Shown in pieces: positions 8,141 to 15,613 of a DNA stretch of 17,735 bases (position 1 is its first letter; each line of letters opens with the position of its first letter). A program made the position numbers and the translations under genes. The notes under the pieces are model-generated. The model made no database searches and had not been told where the DNA came from. It saw only the letters and a program-made list of their open reading frames with translations. Source of the DNA: an uncultured beta proteobacterium (lineage in GTDB: Bacteria; Pseudomonadota; Gammaproteobacteria; Burkholderiales; Rhodocyclaceae); NCBI GenBank assembly GCA_903916205.1, contig CAIWVX010000039.1:1-17735 (forward strand). Direction: 5' to 3'.

Positions 8141-8920
8141 CTATTTGCCGCAAAAAACGGGTTTGCGTTTTTGCCGGAAAGCATCAATCCCTTCTTGATA
8201 GTCGTCGCTGTCATACACCACGCGGCGCAGGCCCTGAATGCGCTCGAAAAGTTCGGGCGTAATGGCTGACGCACTCGACAACAGGCGTAATGATTCTTTC
8301 ATCACCGAGACACTCAAGGGTGAATTGGCACCAATACTCAACGCCAAGCTAAAAACAAAGTCCTCGATCTCCTCAGGGCTTTTAATGTAATTGGTAATGC
8401 CCAGATTCCAAGCTTGTTCAGCCGGAATGGGGCGTGCCGTGAACAGCATTTCTTTGGCAATTGGCAAAGGAATCATGTTCATCAGTGTTAGCAGACCGCC
8501 GAGATTGTAGGGGACACCGAGTTTTGCCGGTGTAATGGCAAAAGTTGCATCCGGTGTCGTCACCAGCATATCGCAGGCCATTGCCACTTCGCAGCCACCA
8601 CCCCAGACGCCGCCTTCAATCAACGCGATGACCGGCGCGGGGAATTCCTGAATCGAGCGAATTAAAATCCGCAACTGATCGTACCAGCCGAGCGGATCGC
8701 GACCACGATTCGGCAGCTCAGTAATGTCATGTCCAGCTGACCACACTCGAACGCCGGGCATCGCGCGCAAGATTATGGCACGAACATTCTGGGCGCGAAA
8801 ACCATTCAGCGCGTCGATAAGTTCATGCACTAAGGCATCACTCAACGCATTTCGTTTTTCACTGTTGTTCAGCGTAATTACGCCGGTTGAATCTTTTAAC
8901 TCGGTCAAGACAAGCGACAT
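8141..8920 (-). CDS. scpB: Methylmalonyl-CoA decarboxylase, ScpB-like (crotonase family)
   Basis: The 259 residues closely follow E. coli ScpB (YgfG, 261 residues), which converts methylmalonyl-CoA to propionyl-CoA and CO2. Shared blocks include SAGHDITELPNRGRDPL (61-77), IEGGVWGGGCEVAMACDM (101-118), KLGVPYNLGG (133-142), ELFERIQGLRRVVYDSDDYQ and the FRQKRKP tail. H64 and Y138 sit where ScpB's active-site His66 and Tyr140 lie, and the glycine loop 107-109 supplies the oxyanion hole. The Glu pair of enoyl-CoA hydratases is absent at the expected place, which favours decarboxylase over hydratase. An AAGGA ribosome site lies 9 nt before the ATG. The mutase and CoA-transferase partners seen in E. 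coli are not in this window. It lies 80 nt upstream of the PP0621 gene on the same strand and might be co-transcribed with it. Confidence 0.85.
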   Translation of the reverse strand: MSLVLTELKDSTGVITLNNSEKRNALSDALVHELIDALNGFRAQNVRAIILRAMPGVRVWSAGHDITELPNRGRDPLGWYDQLRILIRSIQEFPAPVIALIEGGVWGGGCEVAMACDMLVTTPDATFAITPAKLGVPYNLGGLLTLMNMIPLPIAKEMLFTARPIPAEQAWNLGITNYIKSPEEIEDFVFSLALSIGANSPLSVSVMKESLRLLSSASAITPELFERIQGLRRVVYDSDDYQEGIDAFRQKRKPVFCGK

Positions 8921-9041
8921 TTCGGGGATTCCTTGAAATAAAAGCGCACAGAAGGAGACGCTGTAGCGGCAAGAATAACAGACTGAAGCAGCGAATCAAA
9001 AAGTAACAACGCCATTGGGACGATTCAACCTGAGGTGCTGT

Positions 9042-9085
9042 AGCCGTGCGCGGCTTGTCTTAATGTAACGCGAGTTGGACTCGCG
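9042..9085. other. Pair of short hairpins in the scpB-dusB intergenic region
   Basis: The 293-nt region between the divergent genes scpB and dusB holds two adjacent inverted repeats. AGCCG/CGGCT (9042-9046 with 9051-9055) has a TGCG loop. CGCGAGT/ACTCGCG (9069-9075 with 9079-9085) has a TGG loop. Neither is followed by a T run, so they are not ordinary terminators. No small ORF is convincing here. Confidence 0.4.
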
Positions 9086-9133
9086 CCGGAAAGGCTTGAT
9101 CACTTCGATGGGAAGAACGAATGCCCGACACAA

Positions 9134-9167
9134 TTGACTATTTGTCAGGCAGCAAACAGGGTAAAAT
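9134..9167 (+). promoter_or_regulatory. Possible promoter of the dusB-fis operon
   Basis: A TAAAAT hexamer at 9162-9167 is a plausible -10, predicting a start near 9174 and a leader of about 40 nt. TTGACT at 9134-9139 resembles a -35 but is 22 nt away, longer than the ideal 17. TTGTCA at 9142-9147 is 14 nt away, too short. The promoter may therefore need an activator or use an imperfect -35. Confidence 0.35.
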
Positions 9168-9213
9168 TTGCCTCTCCCCGTATTTCGCAGCCACCGCTAG
9201 GTAGCCTATCCCT

Positions 9214-10248
9214 ATGGAATTTGTCGGTTTTTCGCTCCGCAACAATCTGTTCGTTGCGCCCATGGCCGGGGTTACCGACCGCCCCTTTCGCCAGCTTTGC
9301 AAAAAGATGGGTGCCGGGCTGGCTGTCTCCGAGATGGTGACGTCGAACTCACTGCTTTATGGCAGCGCCAAAACCCAGCGGCGGGCCAATCATGATGGGG
9401 AAGTTGCGCCGATTGCGGTGCAGATCGCCGGATCGATTCCGGCCATGATGGCTGAGGCCGCGCGGCATAATGTTGACCGTGGCGCACAGATCATCGACAT
9501 CAATATGGGCTGTCCCGCCAAGAAAATTTGCAACGTGATGGCGGGCTCGGCGCTACTCAAGGATGAACCGCTGGTTGGCAAGATTCTTGAAGCGGTGGTT
9601 AAGGCCGTACCCGAGACGCCCGTCACCCTCAAAATTCGCACCGGATGGGACAAAACCAGCCGCAATGCGTTGGCTATTCTGAAGATCGCCGAGCAGTCTG
9701 GAATTCAGGCGCTGGCCCTGCATGGCCGCACCCGCGCCTGCGCTTACAGCGGCGACGCCGAATACGAAACCATCGCTGCCGTCAAGGCTGAAGCGCAAAT
9801 TCCGATTATTGCCAATGGGGACATCACTACGCCGGAAAAAGCCCGGCTGGTGCTCGATACCACCGGAGCCGATGCGCTGATGATTGGCCGTGCGGCACAG
9901 GGACGCCCTTGGCTGTTTCGCGAGATCGAGCATTACCTGAAAACGGGCACACATCTTATGCCGCCACGCGTCGGCGAAATTCACCAGATTCTGCTGGAAC
10001 ACCTTGACGATCTTTACGCGTTCTATGGCGTGGATACCGGTGTCCGTGTCGCACGCAAGCATATTTCTTGGTACACCCGTGGTTTGGTTGGCTCGGCGGC
10101 TTTTCGTTACCACATGAATCAATTGCCCGACATCGCGCAACAACAGCAGGCAATCAATACGTTTTTCTTGAATCTCGCCGAACACCAAGAACACTTGAAC
10201 TACATCCCGCATGAAAACAATAGCGACGCTGAGGAACTTGCCGCATGA
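9214..10248 (+). CDS. dusB: tRNA-dihydrouridine synthase B
   Basis: DusB reduces a specific uridine in the D-loop of tRNA to dihydrouridine using FMN and NADPH. The 344 residues show the family order: FMN-binding start FVAPMAGVTDRPFR (13-26), SEMV (39-42), and DINMGCPAKK (95-104) with the catalytic C100. ALALHGRTR, IPIIANGDI and ADALMIGRAAQGRPW complete the TIM barrel, and a C-terminal helical domain contacts tRNA. The first ATG at 9214 gives the conserved N-terminus; a weak TAGGTAG lies upstream. The stop overlaps the fis start by 4 nt, the widespread proteobacterial dusB-fis pair, in which the upstream promoter also drives fis. Confidence 0.96.
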   Translation: MEFVGFSLRNNLFVAPMAGVTDRPFRQLCKKMGAGLAVSEMVTSNSLLYGSAKTQRRANHDGEVAPIAVQIAGSIPAMMAEAARHNVDRGAQIIDINMGCPAKKICNVMAGSALLKDEPLVGKILEAVVKAVPETPVTLKIRTGWDKTSRNALAILKIAEQSGIQALALHGRTRACAYSGDAEYETIAAVKAEAQIPIIANGDITTPEKARLVLDTTGADALMIGRAAQGRPWLFREIEHYLKTGTHLMPPRVGEIHQILLEHLDDLYAFYGVDTGVRVARKHISWYTRGLVGSAAFRYHMNQLPDIAQQQQAINTFFLNLAEHQEHLNYIPHENNSDAEELAA

Positions 10249-10481
10249 AACACACCCATGATATTAGTGCCTGTATTACCGGCGCACTGGAAACCTATTT
10301 TGCCGATCTGGACGGAGAAATGCCGGCGCATATTTACGACATGGTTCTGAAAAGCGTTGAACGACCGATGCTTGAAATCGTCCTCAAGCAAGCGAAAGGA
10401 AATCAAACGCTGGCCTCTGAAATGCTCGGCATCAACCGCAATACCCTTCGCAAGAAACTCGTCGACCACAAACTCGTTTAG
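10245..10481 (+). CDS. fis: DNA-binding protein Fis
   Basis: Fis is a small nucleoid protein that bends DNA and regulates rRNA, recombination and growth-phase genes. The 78 residues are slightly shorter than the 98 of E. coli, as usual in betaproteobacteria, which lack part of the N-terminal arm. The conserved C-terminal dimer and helix-turn-helix unit is clear: YDMVLKSVERPMLEIVLKQA (31-50), then GNQTLASEMLGINRNTLRKK (52-71). The ATG at 10245 overlaps the dusB stop (ATGA), so translation is coupled and fis likely lacks its own promoter. The purH ATG follows 27 nt after its stop, suggesting a single dusB-fis-purH transcript. Confidence 0.96.
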   Translation: MKHTHDISACITGALETYFADLDGEMPAHIYDMVLKSVERPMLEIVLKQAKGNQTLASEMLGINRNTLRKKLVDHKLV

Positions 10482-10508
10482 ACCCCTTCGCCCCGCAGAA
10501 GCCCTCAC

Positions 10509-12086
10509 ATGAAAATTCGCCAAGCCCTGATTAGCCTTTCCGACAAACGTGGTGCGCTTGAGTTTGCCCAGGGCCTTGCTGCCCAAGGGATAAAACTCCT
10601 GTCCACCGGCGGCACCGCCAAGCTGTTGCGCGAGGCTGGCTTAGAAGTCACCGAAATCGGTGATTACACCGGTTTCCCAGAAATGCTCGATGGCCGCGTC
10701 AAAACGCTGCACCCCAAGGTTCATGGCGGCATCCTGGCCCGTCGTGATTTACCTGAGCATCTGGCGACCATTGAAGCGCACGGTATTCCAACCATCGACC
10801 TAGTTTGCGTAAATCTTTACCCCTTCCGCGAAACCATTGCCAAGCCGGGGGTTACGCTGGCCGACGCGATTGAAAACATCGACATCGGCGGCCCGGCGAT
10901 GGTGCGCTCTGCCGCTAAAAATTACACCGGCGTAGCGATCGTTACCGACCCGGAAGATTACCTCGCGCTGCTCGATGAAATGAAAGCCAATGACGGCGCT
11001 CTGTCACTCGCCACCCGCTTCGCTTTAGCCAAAAAAGCCTTCACCCACACGGCGCGTTACGACGCGGCGATTGCTAACTGGTTAACGGCGCTGGAAACCG
11101 GCCCGGAAGAAGCGCCGGCGTTGTCGATTTTCCCCAAGGCTTTGCAAGTGGGATTTGATCACGTCGAGACCCTGCGTTACGGCGAAAACCCCCATCAGCA
11201 GGCGGCGTTTTACCGCGATTTAGTCCCGACCCTAGGCACCATTGCCGCCTACAAACAATTGCAGGGCAAGGAACTGTCGTACAACAACATCGCCGATGCC
11301 GATGCCGCTTGGGAATGCGTCAAAACCTTCAACGTCCCGGCCTGTGTCATTATCAAACACGCTAATCCATGTGGCGTGGCGATTGATACGAGCTTGCTGT
11401 CGGCCTATGAAAAAGCCTTCAAGACCGATTCAACTTCGGCCTTTGGCGGCATCATCGCCTTTAACGCAACCGTCGACACCGACATTGTGGCGGCCATGAA
11501 CGTACGCAAACATTTCGTCGAAGTGCTGATCGCCCCGGCCTACACGCCCGCCGCGCTGGAAATGCTGGCGACAAAACTGAATCTGCGCGTGCTTGAACTG
11601 CCGCTCTCCAACACCTATCACGCCTATGAATTCAAGCGCGTCGGTGGTGGCTTATTGGTGCAAACCCCGGACAGGTTCAACGTCCAAGCATCCGATCTCA
11701 AGCTCGTAACCAAGGTGGCGCCTACTGCTGCGCAGATCGAAGACCTGCTGTTTGCCTACCGTGTGGCCAAGTTTGTTAAATCCAACGCCATCGTTTTTTG
11801 TGGCAACGGCATGTCCCTCGGCGTCGGTGCCGGTCAAATGAGCCGCGTTGATTCAACCAAGATTGCCGTAATCAAGGCCCATAACGCCGGACTCGCGCTC
11901 AACGATTCCTGTGTCGCCTCCGATGCCTTCTTCCCCTTCCGTGACGGACTCGATGTACTCGCGGAAGCCGGTGCCAAAGCCGTGATCCAGCCCGGTGGCT
12001 CGATGCGCGACGAAGAGGTGATCGCGGCGGCCAACGAACACGGCATTGTCATGGTATTCACTGGCGCACGACATTTCCGGCATTAA
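10509..12086 (+). CDS. purH: Bifunctional AICAR transformylase / IMP cyclohydrolase
   Basis: PurH performs the last two steps of purine synthesis, AICAR to FAICAR with 10-formyl-tetrahydrofolate and then FAICAR to IMP. The 525 residues match the family. The N-terminal cyclohydrolase (about 1-195) has STGGTAKLL (32-40), [13 protein letters not shown] (62-74) and [15 protein letters not shown] (124-138). The transformylase domain has RYGENPHQ (223-230), GKELSYNN (253-260) and the catalytic K283-H284 in IIKHANPCG. It ends in the typical [18 protein letters not shown] segment and GARHFRH terminus. The start is the first ATG after the 27-nt gap from fis and gives a standard N-terminus ([10 protein letters not shown]). 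purD follows, as in many betaproteobacteria. Confidence 0.97.
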   Translation: MKIRQALISLSDKRGALEFAQGLAAQGIKLLSTGGTAKLLREAGLEVTEIGDYTGFPEMLDGRVKTLHPKVHGGILARRDLPEHLATIEAHGIPTIDLVCVNLYPFRETIAKPGVTLADAIENIDIGGPAMVRSAAKNYTGVAIVTDPEDYLALLDEMKANDGALSLATRFALAKKAFTHTARYDAAIANWLTALETGPEEAPALSIFPKALQVGFDHVETLRYGENPHQQAAFYRDLVPTLGTIAAYKQLQGKELSYNNIADADAAWECVKTFNVPACVIIKHANPCGVAIDTSLLSAYEKAFKTDSTSAFGGIIAFNATVDTDIVAAMNVRKHFVEVLIAPAYTPAALEMLATKLNLRVLELPLSNTYHAYEFKRVGGGLLVQTPDRFNVQASDLKLVTKVAPTAAQIEDLLFAYRVAKFVKSNAIVFCGNGMSLGVGAGQMSRVDSTKIAVIKAHNAGLALNDSCVASDAFFPFRDGLDVLAEAGAKAVIQPGGSMRDEEVIAAANEHGIVMVFTGARHFRH

Positions 12087-12134
12087 TTCTTCGCCGCTAG
12101 GACACCCGATGGATAAAGAATTTTCTGGTGCATT

Positions 12135-12150
12135 TTGGTGACTTGGTGAC
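12135..12150. repeat. Tandem 8-bp repeat between purH and purD
   Basis: TTGGTGAC occurs twice head to tail (12135-12142 and 12143-12150) within the 84-nt purH-purD gap. It is flanked by looser copies (TCTGGTGC before, TTTGTAGTGA after). This looks like a worn short-period intergenic repeat. The purD ribosome site AAAGG follows a few nt downstream. Confidence 0.5.
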
Positions 12151-12170
12151 TTTGTAGTGAAAGGTTTGCA

Positions 12171-13451
12171 ATGAAATTACTCGTTATCGGTTCCGGTGGA
12201 CGTGAACACGCGCTAGCCTGGCATTTGTCCCGAACATCCGGCCTACAAAAAATTTATGTCGCTCCCGGTAACGCGGGAACTGCCCGTGAACCTGAGCTTG
12301 AGAATATCAACATCACCGACCCGGTGGCACTGGCTGATTTTGCCGAAAAAGAAGGCATACACCTAACACTGGTCGGCCCGGAAGGGCCGCTGGCCGCCGG
12401 TGTGGTCAACATTTTCCGCGCCCGTGGTCTGAAAATTTTTGGCCCGACCAAAGAAGCCGCGCAACTGGAAAGCTCAAAAGATTTCGCCAAGCGTTTTATG
12501 GCCCGACATAAAATCCCGACCGCCGCCTTCGCCACATTTACCGATCCCATTGCCGCTCACGCCTATGTCGAACAACAGGGTGCACCGATCGTCATTAAGG
12601 CCGATGGTCTGGCGGCGGGCAAAGGCGTCGTCGTCGCCATGACACTCGACGAAGCGCACCTCGCCATCGACGACATGCTGTCCGGCAACAAACTCGGCGT
12701 GGTAAACCATGCGGCTACCGCACGCGTAGTCATCGAAGAGTTTCTTGATGGCGAAGAAGCCAGCTTCATCGTCATGGTCGACGGCAAAAATGTGCTGGCT
12801 CTGGCCTCCAGTCAAGACCACAAACGTATCGGCGACGGCGATACCGGCCCCAATACGGGCGGCATGGGAGCCTACTCACCAGCCCCGGTGGTGACCCCGG
12901 CGATTCATGCCAAAGCCATGCGTGAAATCATCCTGCCGACAGTACGCGGGATGATGGCTGACGGCATCCCCTACACTGGTTTTCTCTATGCTGGCCTGAT
13001 GATCGGCAAGGATGGATCGGTCAAGACCGTCGAATTTAATTGCCGCATGGGTGACCCGGAAACGCAGCCGATCATGATGCGTCTTAAAACCGATTTGCTG
13101 ATGCTGCTCGAACATGCCATAGCCGGCAAGTTAGACCAGATCGAAGCCGAATGGGATCGTCGCGTAGCCCTCGGCGTGGTTCTGGCGGCCGCTAATTACC
13201 CGGACACCCCACGTAAGGGCGACACCCTCAGCGGACTTCCTGAAGATGGCGAAGACGCCCATATCTTCCACGCGGGAACGGCAGAGCAAGGCGACAAAAT
13301 TGTCACTGCCGGTGGCCGCGTGCTATGCGTTACGGCCCTAGGTGACAATGTTAAACAGGCGCAAAAAAACGCTTACGACATTCTGGTTGGGATTCACTTC
13401 GACGGGATGCAATACCGCCGTGACATTGGCTATCGTGCGATTTCACGCTAA
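12171..13451 (+). CDS. purD: Phosphoribosylamine-glycine ligase (GAR synthetase)
   Basis: PurD joins glycine to phosphoribosylamine with ATP, the second step of purine synthesis. The 426 residues match the family. The N-domain begins with VIGSGGREHALAW (5-17), and VGPEGPLAAG (68-77) binds substrate. The ATP-grasp core has IVIKADGLAAGKGVVVA (140-156), SSQDHKRIGDGDTGPNTGGM (213-232) and the metal-binding VEFNCRMGDPETQ (287-299). The C-domain ends RDIGYRAIS. AAAGG lies 7 nt before the ATG at 12171. It is probably co-transcribed with purH across a short gap containing a small tandem repeat. A long inverted repeat follows its stop. Confidence 0.97.
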   Translation: MKLLVIGSGGREHALAWHLSRTSGLQKIYVAPGNAGTAREPELENINITDPVALADFAEKEGIHLTLVGPEGPLAAGVVNIFRARGLKIFGPTKEAAQLESSKDFAKRFMARHKIPTAAFATFTDPIAAHAYVEQQGAPIVIKADGLAAGKGVVVAMTLDEAHLAIDDMLSGNKLGVVNHAATARVVIEEFLDGEEASFIVMVDGKNVLALASSQDHKRIGDGDTGPNTGGMGAYSPAPVVTPAIHAKAMREIILPTVRGMMADGIPYTGFLYAGLMIGKDGSVKTVEFNCRMGDPETQPIMMRLKTDLLMLLEHAIAGKLDQIEAEWDRRVALGVVLAAANYPDTPRKGDTLSGLPEDGEDAHIFHAGTAEQGDKIVTAGGRVLCVTALGDNVKQAQKNAYDILVGIHFDGMQYRRDIGYRAISR

Positions 13452-13457
13452 GCGCTT

Positions 13458-13604
13458 GTGAAAAATTTAACATCCACCACAGAGGCACAGAGACGCGGAG
13501 AAAACGCAGAGGACACGCAGAGGTCACACATTGTTTTCAACTAGTTACTCTGCGAAACCTCTTTGCCTCGGCGTCTCTGTGGTAAAGATTTATGTTTTTT
13601 TCAC
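13458..13604. repeat. 147-bp imperfect inverted repeat, MITE-like, between purD and hemF
   Basis: The left arm begins GTGAAAAATTTAACAT and continues with an ACCACAGAGGCACAGAGACG segment. The reverse complement of the right arm begins GTGAAAAAAACAT and continues with ACCACAGAGACGCCGAGG. The arms therefore form a long imperfect stem with matching ends. Inside, purine-rich CACAGAG/CGCAGAG units recur about every 9-10 nt, including CGCAGAGGACACGCAGAGG. No ORF is present. It begins 6 nt after the purD stop and ends 18 nt before the hemF ATG. It could be a non-autonomous mobile or dispersed repeat, and as RNA it would fold into a strong hairpin that could attenuate hemF. Confidence 0.7.
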
Positions 13605-13622
13605 AGCCTCTGAGTTGCGGCA

Positions 13623-14549
13623 ATGATCCAAGTCAGTATTCTAAAAGACTATTTCACCGGTCTGCAGACGCGCATTGTCACGGCTATCGAAGCGCTCGAA
13701 GGCGAGGCCATCCAAGGCGGCAAGGGCTTTATTTCCGTCCCTTGGGAAAAAGAGCCGGGCCAGGTGCTAGGTGGCAACGGCCAGACCTGCATCCTAGAAG
13801 AAGGACGCGTTTTTGAACGTGCTGGCGTGGCTTTTTCGCATGTCAACGGGGCGCAACTGCCGTCTTCGGCCACCGTCAAACGACCAGAACTAGCGGGCTG
13901 CGCTTTTGAGGCTATGGGCGTTTCGCTGGTTTTGCACCCGCTCAATCCTTATTGCCCGACCGCCCACATGAACGTGCGTTGCCTGATCGTCAGCAAACCC
14001 GGTATAGCCCCGGTCACTTGGTTTGGTGGCGGCATGGATTTAACGCCCTACTACCCGTTTGAAGAAGACATCCGCCACTTCCACGGTCGCTGCAAAGCCG
14101 CGCTAGCACCGTTTGGGCCGGAGGTTTATCCCCGCTACAAAAAATGGTGCGACGAGTATTTCTACCTCAAGCACAGAAACGAAGCTCGGGGCGTCGGCGG
14201 CATTTTTTTCGACGATCTCAGTGAAGGCGGCTTCGACTCTTGTTTTGCCCTGACCCAGGCCGTCGGCAACGCCTTTAACGACGCCTATCTGCCGATCATC
14301 GCCCGACGCCAGGACATCCCCTTTGGCGAACGCGAGCGCGACTTTCAGGCCTACCGGCGTGGACGCTATGTTGAATTCAATCTAGTTTGGGATCGCGGCA
14401 CCCTGTTTGGGCTGCAATCCGGCGGACGCACCGAATCGATCTTGATGTCACTACCGCCGGTGGTTAAATGGCGCTACGACTGGACGCCAGAAAGCGGCAC
14501 GGCGGAAGCTAAACTCTACGAGCTGCTCGTGCCTCGCGACTGGGTATAA
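13623..14549 (+). CDS. hemF: Oxygen-dependent coproporphyrinogen III oxidase
   Basis: HemF converts coproporphyrinogen III to protoporphyrinogen IX with O2 in haem synthesis. The 308 residues fit the family (E. coli 299). Conserved segments are [15 protein letters not shown] (105-119), [21 protein letters not shown] (134-154), [17 protein letters not shown] (183-199) and [20 protein letters not shown] (247-266). The ATG at 13623 gives the normal N-terminus ([20 protein letters not shown]), although the ribosome site is weak. The gene sits right after the 147-bp inverted repeat, which may separate it from purD transcriptionally. It implies aerobic or microaerobic growth. The nadD-rsfS genes that I recall sometimes following hemF in this group are absent here. 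Confidence 0.97.
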   Translation: MIQVSILKDYFTGLQTRIVTAIEALEGEAIQGGKGFISVPWEKEPGQVLGGNGQTCILEEGRVFERAGVAFSHVNGAQLPSSATVKRPELAGCAFEAMGVSLVLHPLNPYCPTAHMNVRCLIVSKPGIAPVTWFGGGMDLTPYYPFEEDIRHFHGRCKAALAPFGPEVYPRYKKWCDEYFYLKHRNEARGVGGIFFDDLSEGGFDSCFALTQAVGNAFNDAYLPIIARRQDIPFGERERDFQAYRRGRYVEFNLVWDRGTLFGLQSGGRTESILMSLPPVVKWRYDWTPESGTAEAKLYELLVPRDWV

Positions 14550-14594
14550 CTGGCAAGGCCAGTACAAGCGTAAGACAGAAACACTCGTGCGAGT
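14550..14594 (+). terminator. Weak hairpins after hemF
   Basis: Two short stems follow the hemF stop: CTGGC/GCCAG with an AAG loop (14550-14562) and ACTCG/CGAGT with a TG loop (14583-14594). Neither has a T run, so if this is the hemF terminator it is not a textbook intrinsic one. The next gene is convergent. Confidence 0.25.
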
Positions 14595-14611
14595 AAAATC
14601 TACTTCAAAAC

Positions 14612-14890
14612 CTACTTCAACTTGCCTTTAACGACACGAACTTGTTCTGGCTTATCGACGCAGGTCTTACCCGAGCCCCCTTTCAGATTGCCGCATTGGC
14701 AAGCGCACTTGATGTGCGGAACCGAATTTAACACCGTCTTACACTCCAGACATTCGTAGTAAATGTCACTTGACGCAGGCAGATTCTGCGGATCGGGCGC
14801 GGGCTCGACAGGAGAAAACGAGTAAATTTTACGAAGATCAATGCTGAACATGTCGCCCCGAATCATTTTCAAATCTGAAAGAAGATTCAT
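14612..14890 (-). CDS. Small Cys-rich protein of unknown function
   Basis: Up to 92 residues. The N-terminal part reads MFSIDLRKIYSFSPVEPAPD from an internal Met. The C-terminal half carries six cysteines: C47-x2-C50 (YYECLECKTV), then C62, C64 and C66 (KCACQCGNL) and C77, followed by a basic tail. The spacing suggests a zinc ribbon or other metal knuckle. There is no signal peptide or membrane segment. The second internal start, M14 at 14851, has a nearby GGGG and would give 79 residues; it may be the true start. The gene is convergent with hemF and divergent from the GlcG gene, so it is transcribed alone. I do not recognise a named family. Confidence 0.65.
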   Translation of the reverse strand: MNLLSDLKMIRGDMFSIDLRKIYSFSPVEPAPDPQNLPASSDIYYECLECKTVLNSVPHIKCACQCGNLKGGSGKTCVDKPEQVRVVKGKLK

Positions 14891-14954
14891 TCTAGCGCCA
14901 CAATCGGGTTGCTGCTAGGGCAAACCGCTTGATTGCTTACGCATAAAAGGCGAA

Positions 14955-14983
14955 GGCCGCTTAAGTGGCCATCAGGTTATACT
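14955..14983 (+). promoter_or_regulatory. Candidate promoter with overlapping palindrome, upstream of the GlcG-family gene
   Basis: TATACT at 14978-14983 is a good -10, predicting a start near 14990. Where the -35 should be there is no match. Instead the 16-bp imperfect palindrome GGCCGCTTAAGTGGCC occupies 14955-14970, with 7 of 8 positions per half symmetric. A palindrome in this place is typical of a repressor operator, but the regulator is unknown. Confidence 0.4.
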
Positions 14984-15032
14984 GATAGCGCGTGATCGGC
15001 ATGTGCCGCAGCGAATACTGAGGAGGTGACTC

Positions 15033-15512
15033 ATGAAATTCAAAAATTGGATGGCTGGTTTATTTGCTTTTGTCTTCATTTTCATTGGTTCTTCTGCTCA
15101 GGCGCAATTCGTCGACCGCAAGGCGATGACGCTTGCTGAGGCTAAGAAAGCGGTCGCTGCCGGGGTCGAGGAAGCGAAGAAAAATGGGTGGTCAGTGGTG
15201 GTTGTCGTGGTCGATGATGCCGGTGCCGTGCTGTCGCTTGAACGGATGGATAACGCTCAGCGTCCGAGTGTTGAAATTGCGATCGGCAAGGCCAAAACGG
15301 CGGCGCTTTTCCGTCGGCCTTCGGGGGTTTTAGAGGAAGCGATTGCCAAGGGGCGTACAGCGCTGCTTTCGGCCTCGGGTTATGTGTTTATGCAGGGCGG
15401 CGTACCGATTGTCATTAATGGCGAAACGATTGGCGCGGTAGGCGTCTCTGGCGTGCAAGCCTTCCAAGACGAACAGGTCGCGAAAGCCGGAGTGGCTGTC
15501 GTCGGCAAATAA
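15033..15512 (+). CDS. Secreted GlcG/HbpS-family protein (DUF336)
   Basis: The 159 residues begin with a clear signal peptide: a basic start, a hydrophobic core at about 8-20 and probable cleavage after SAQA (residue 24). The mature part is the GlcG/HbpS fold: LAEAKKAVAAGVEEAKKNGW, a VVVVVVDDAGAVLSLERMD strand pair, SVEIAIGKAKTAALFRRPS, and the GGVPIVINGETIGAVGVSG segment near the end. Family members include haem-binding HbpS of Streptomyces and GlcG proteins linked to glycolate or alkane metabolism; the role here is unknown. A near-perfect AGGAGGTGA ribosome site (15021-15029) precedes the ATG by 3 nt. The TAXI receptor gene starts 101 nt downstream on the same strand. Confidence 0.88.
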   Translation: MKFKNWMAGLFAFVFIFIGSSAQAQFVDRKAMTLAEAKKAVAAGVEEAKKNGWSVVVVVVDDAGAVLSLERMDNAQRPSVEIAIGKAKTAALFRRPSGVLEEAIAKGRTALLSASGYVFMQGGVPIVINGETIGAVGVSGVQAFQDEQVAKAGVAVVGK

Positions 15513-15588
15513 ACGCGATCAGCGTTGCCCTTAAAACCATAGACCTCATTTTTGAACGCGCTCGTAACTGAGGATGTTGGGTTAGAGA

Positions 15589-15604
15589 GACTCAATACGG
15601 AGTC
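15589..15604 (+). promoter_or_regulatory. Small hairpin covering the ribosome site of the TAXI gene
   Basis: GACTC (15589-15593) pairs with GAGTC (15600-15604) across a 6-nt loop. The only Shine-Dalgarno-like bases before the ATG at 15614, GGAG at 15599-15602, lie in the 3' arm. The stem is short (5 bp), so a regulatory role is speculative. Confidence 0.25.
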
Positions 15605-15613
15605 CGTTTTACG

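Noticed and set aside
8141..8920. Ordinary enoyl-CoA hydratase annotation
   Set aside because: The expected catalytic Glu positions are missing and the GRDPL, VPYNLGG and RVVYDSDDYQ-type blocks follow ScpB instead.
9553..10212. 219-residue open frame on the minus strand inside dusB
   Set aside because: It is antisense to conserved dusB and its translation has no family features.
13470..13590. Possible CRISPR array in the purD-hemF gap
   Set aside because: The repeated CACAGAG units are short, unequal and arranged as an inverted repeat, not as identical direct repeats with uniform spacers; no cas gene is nearby.
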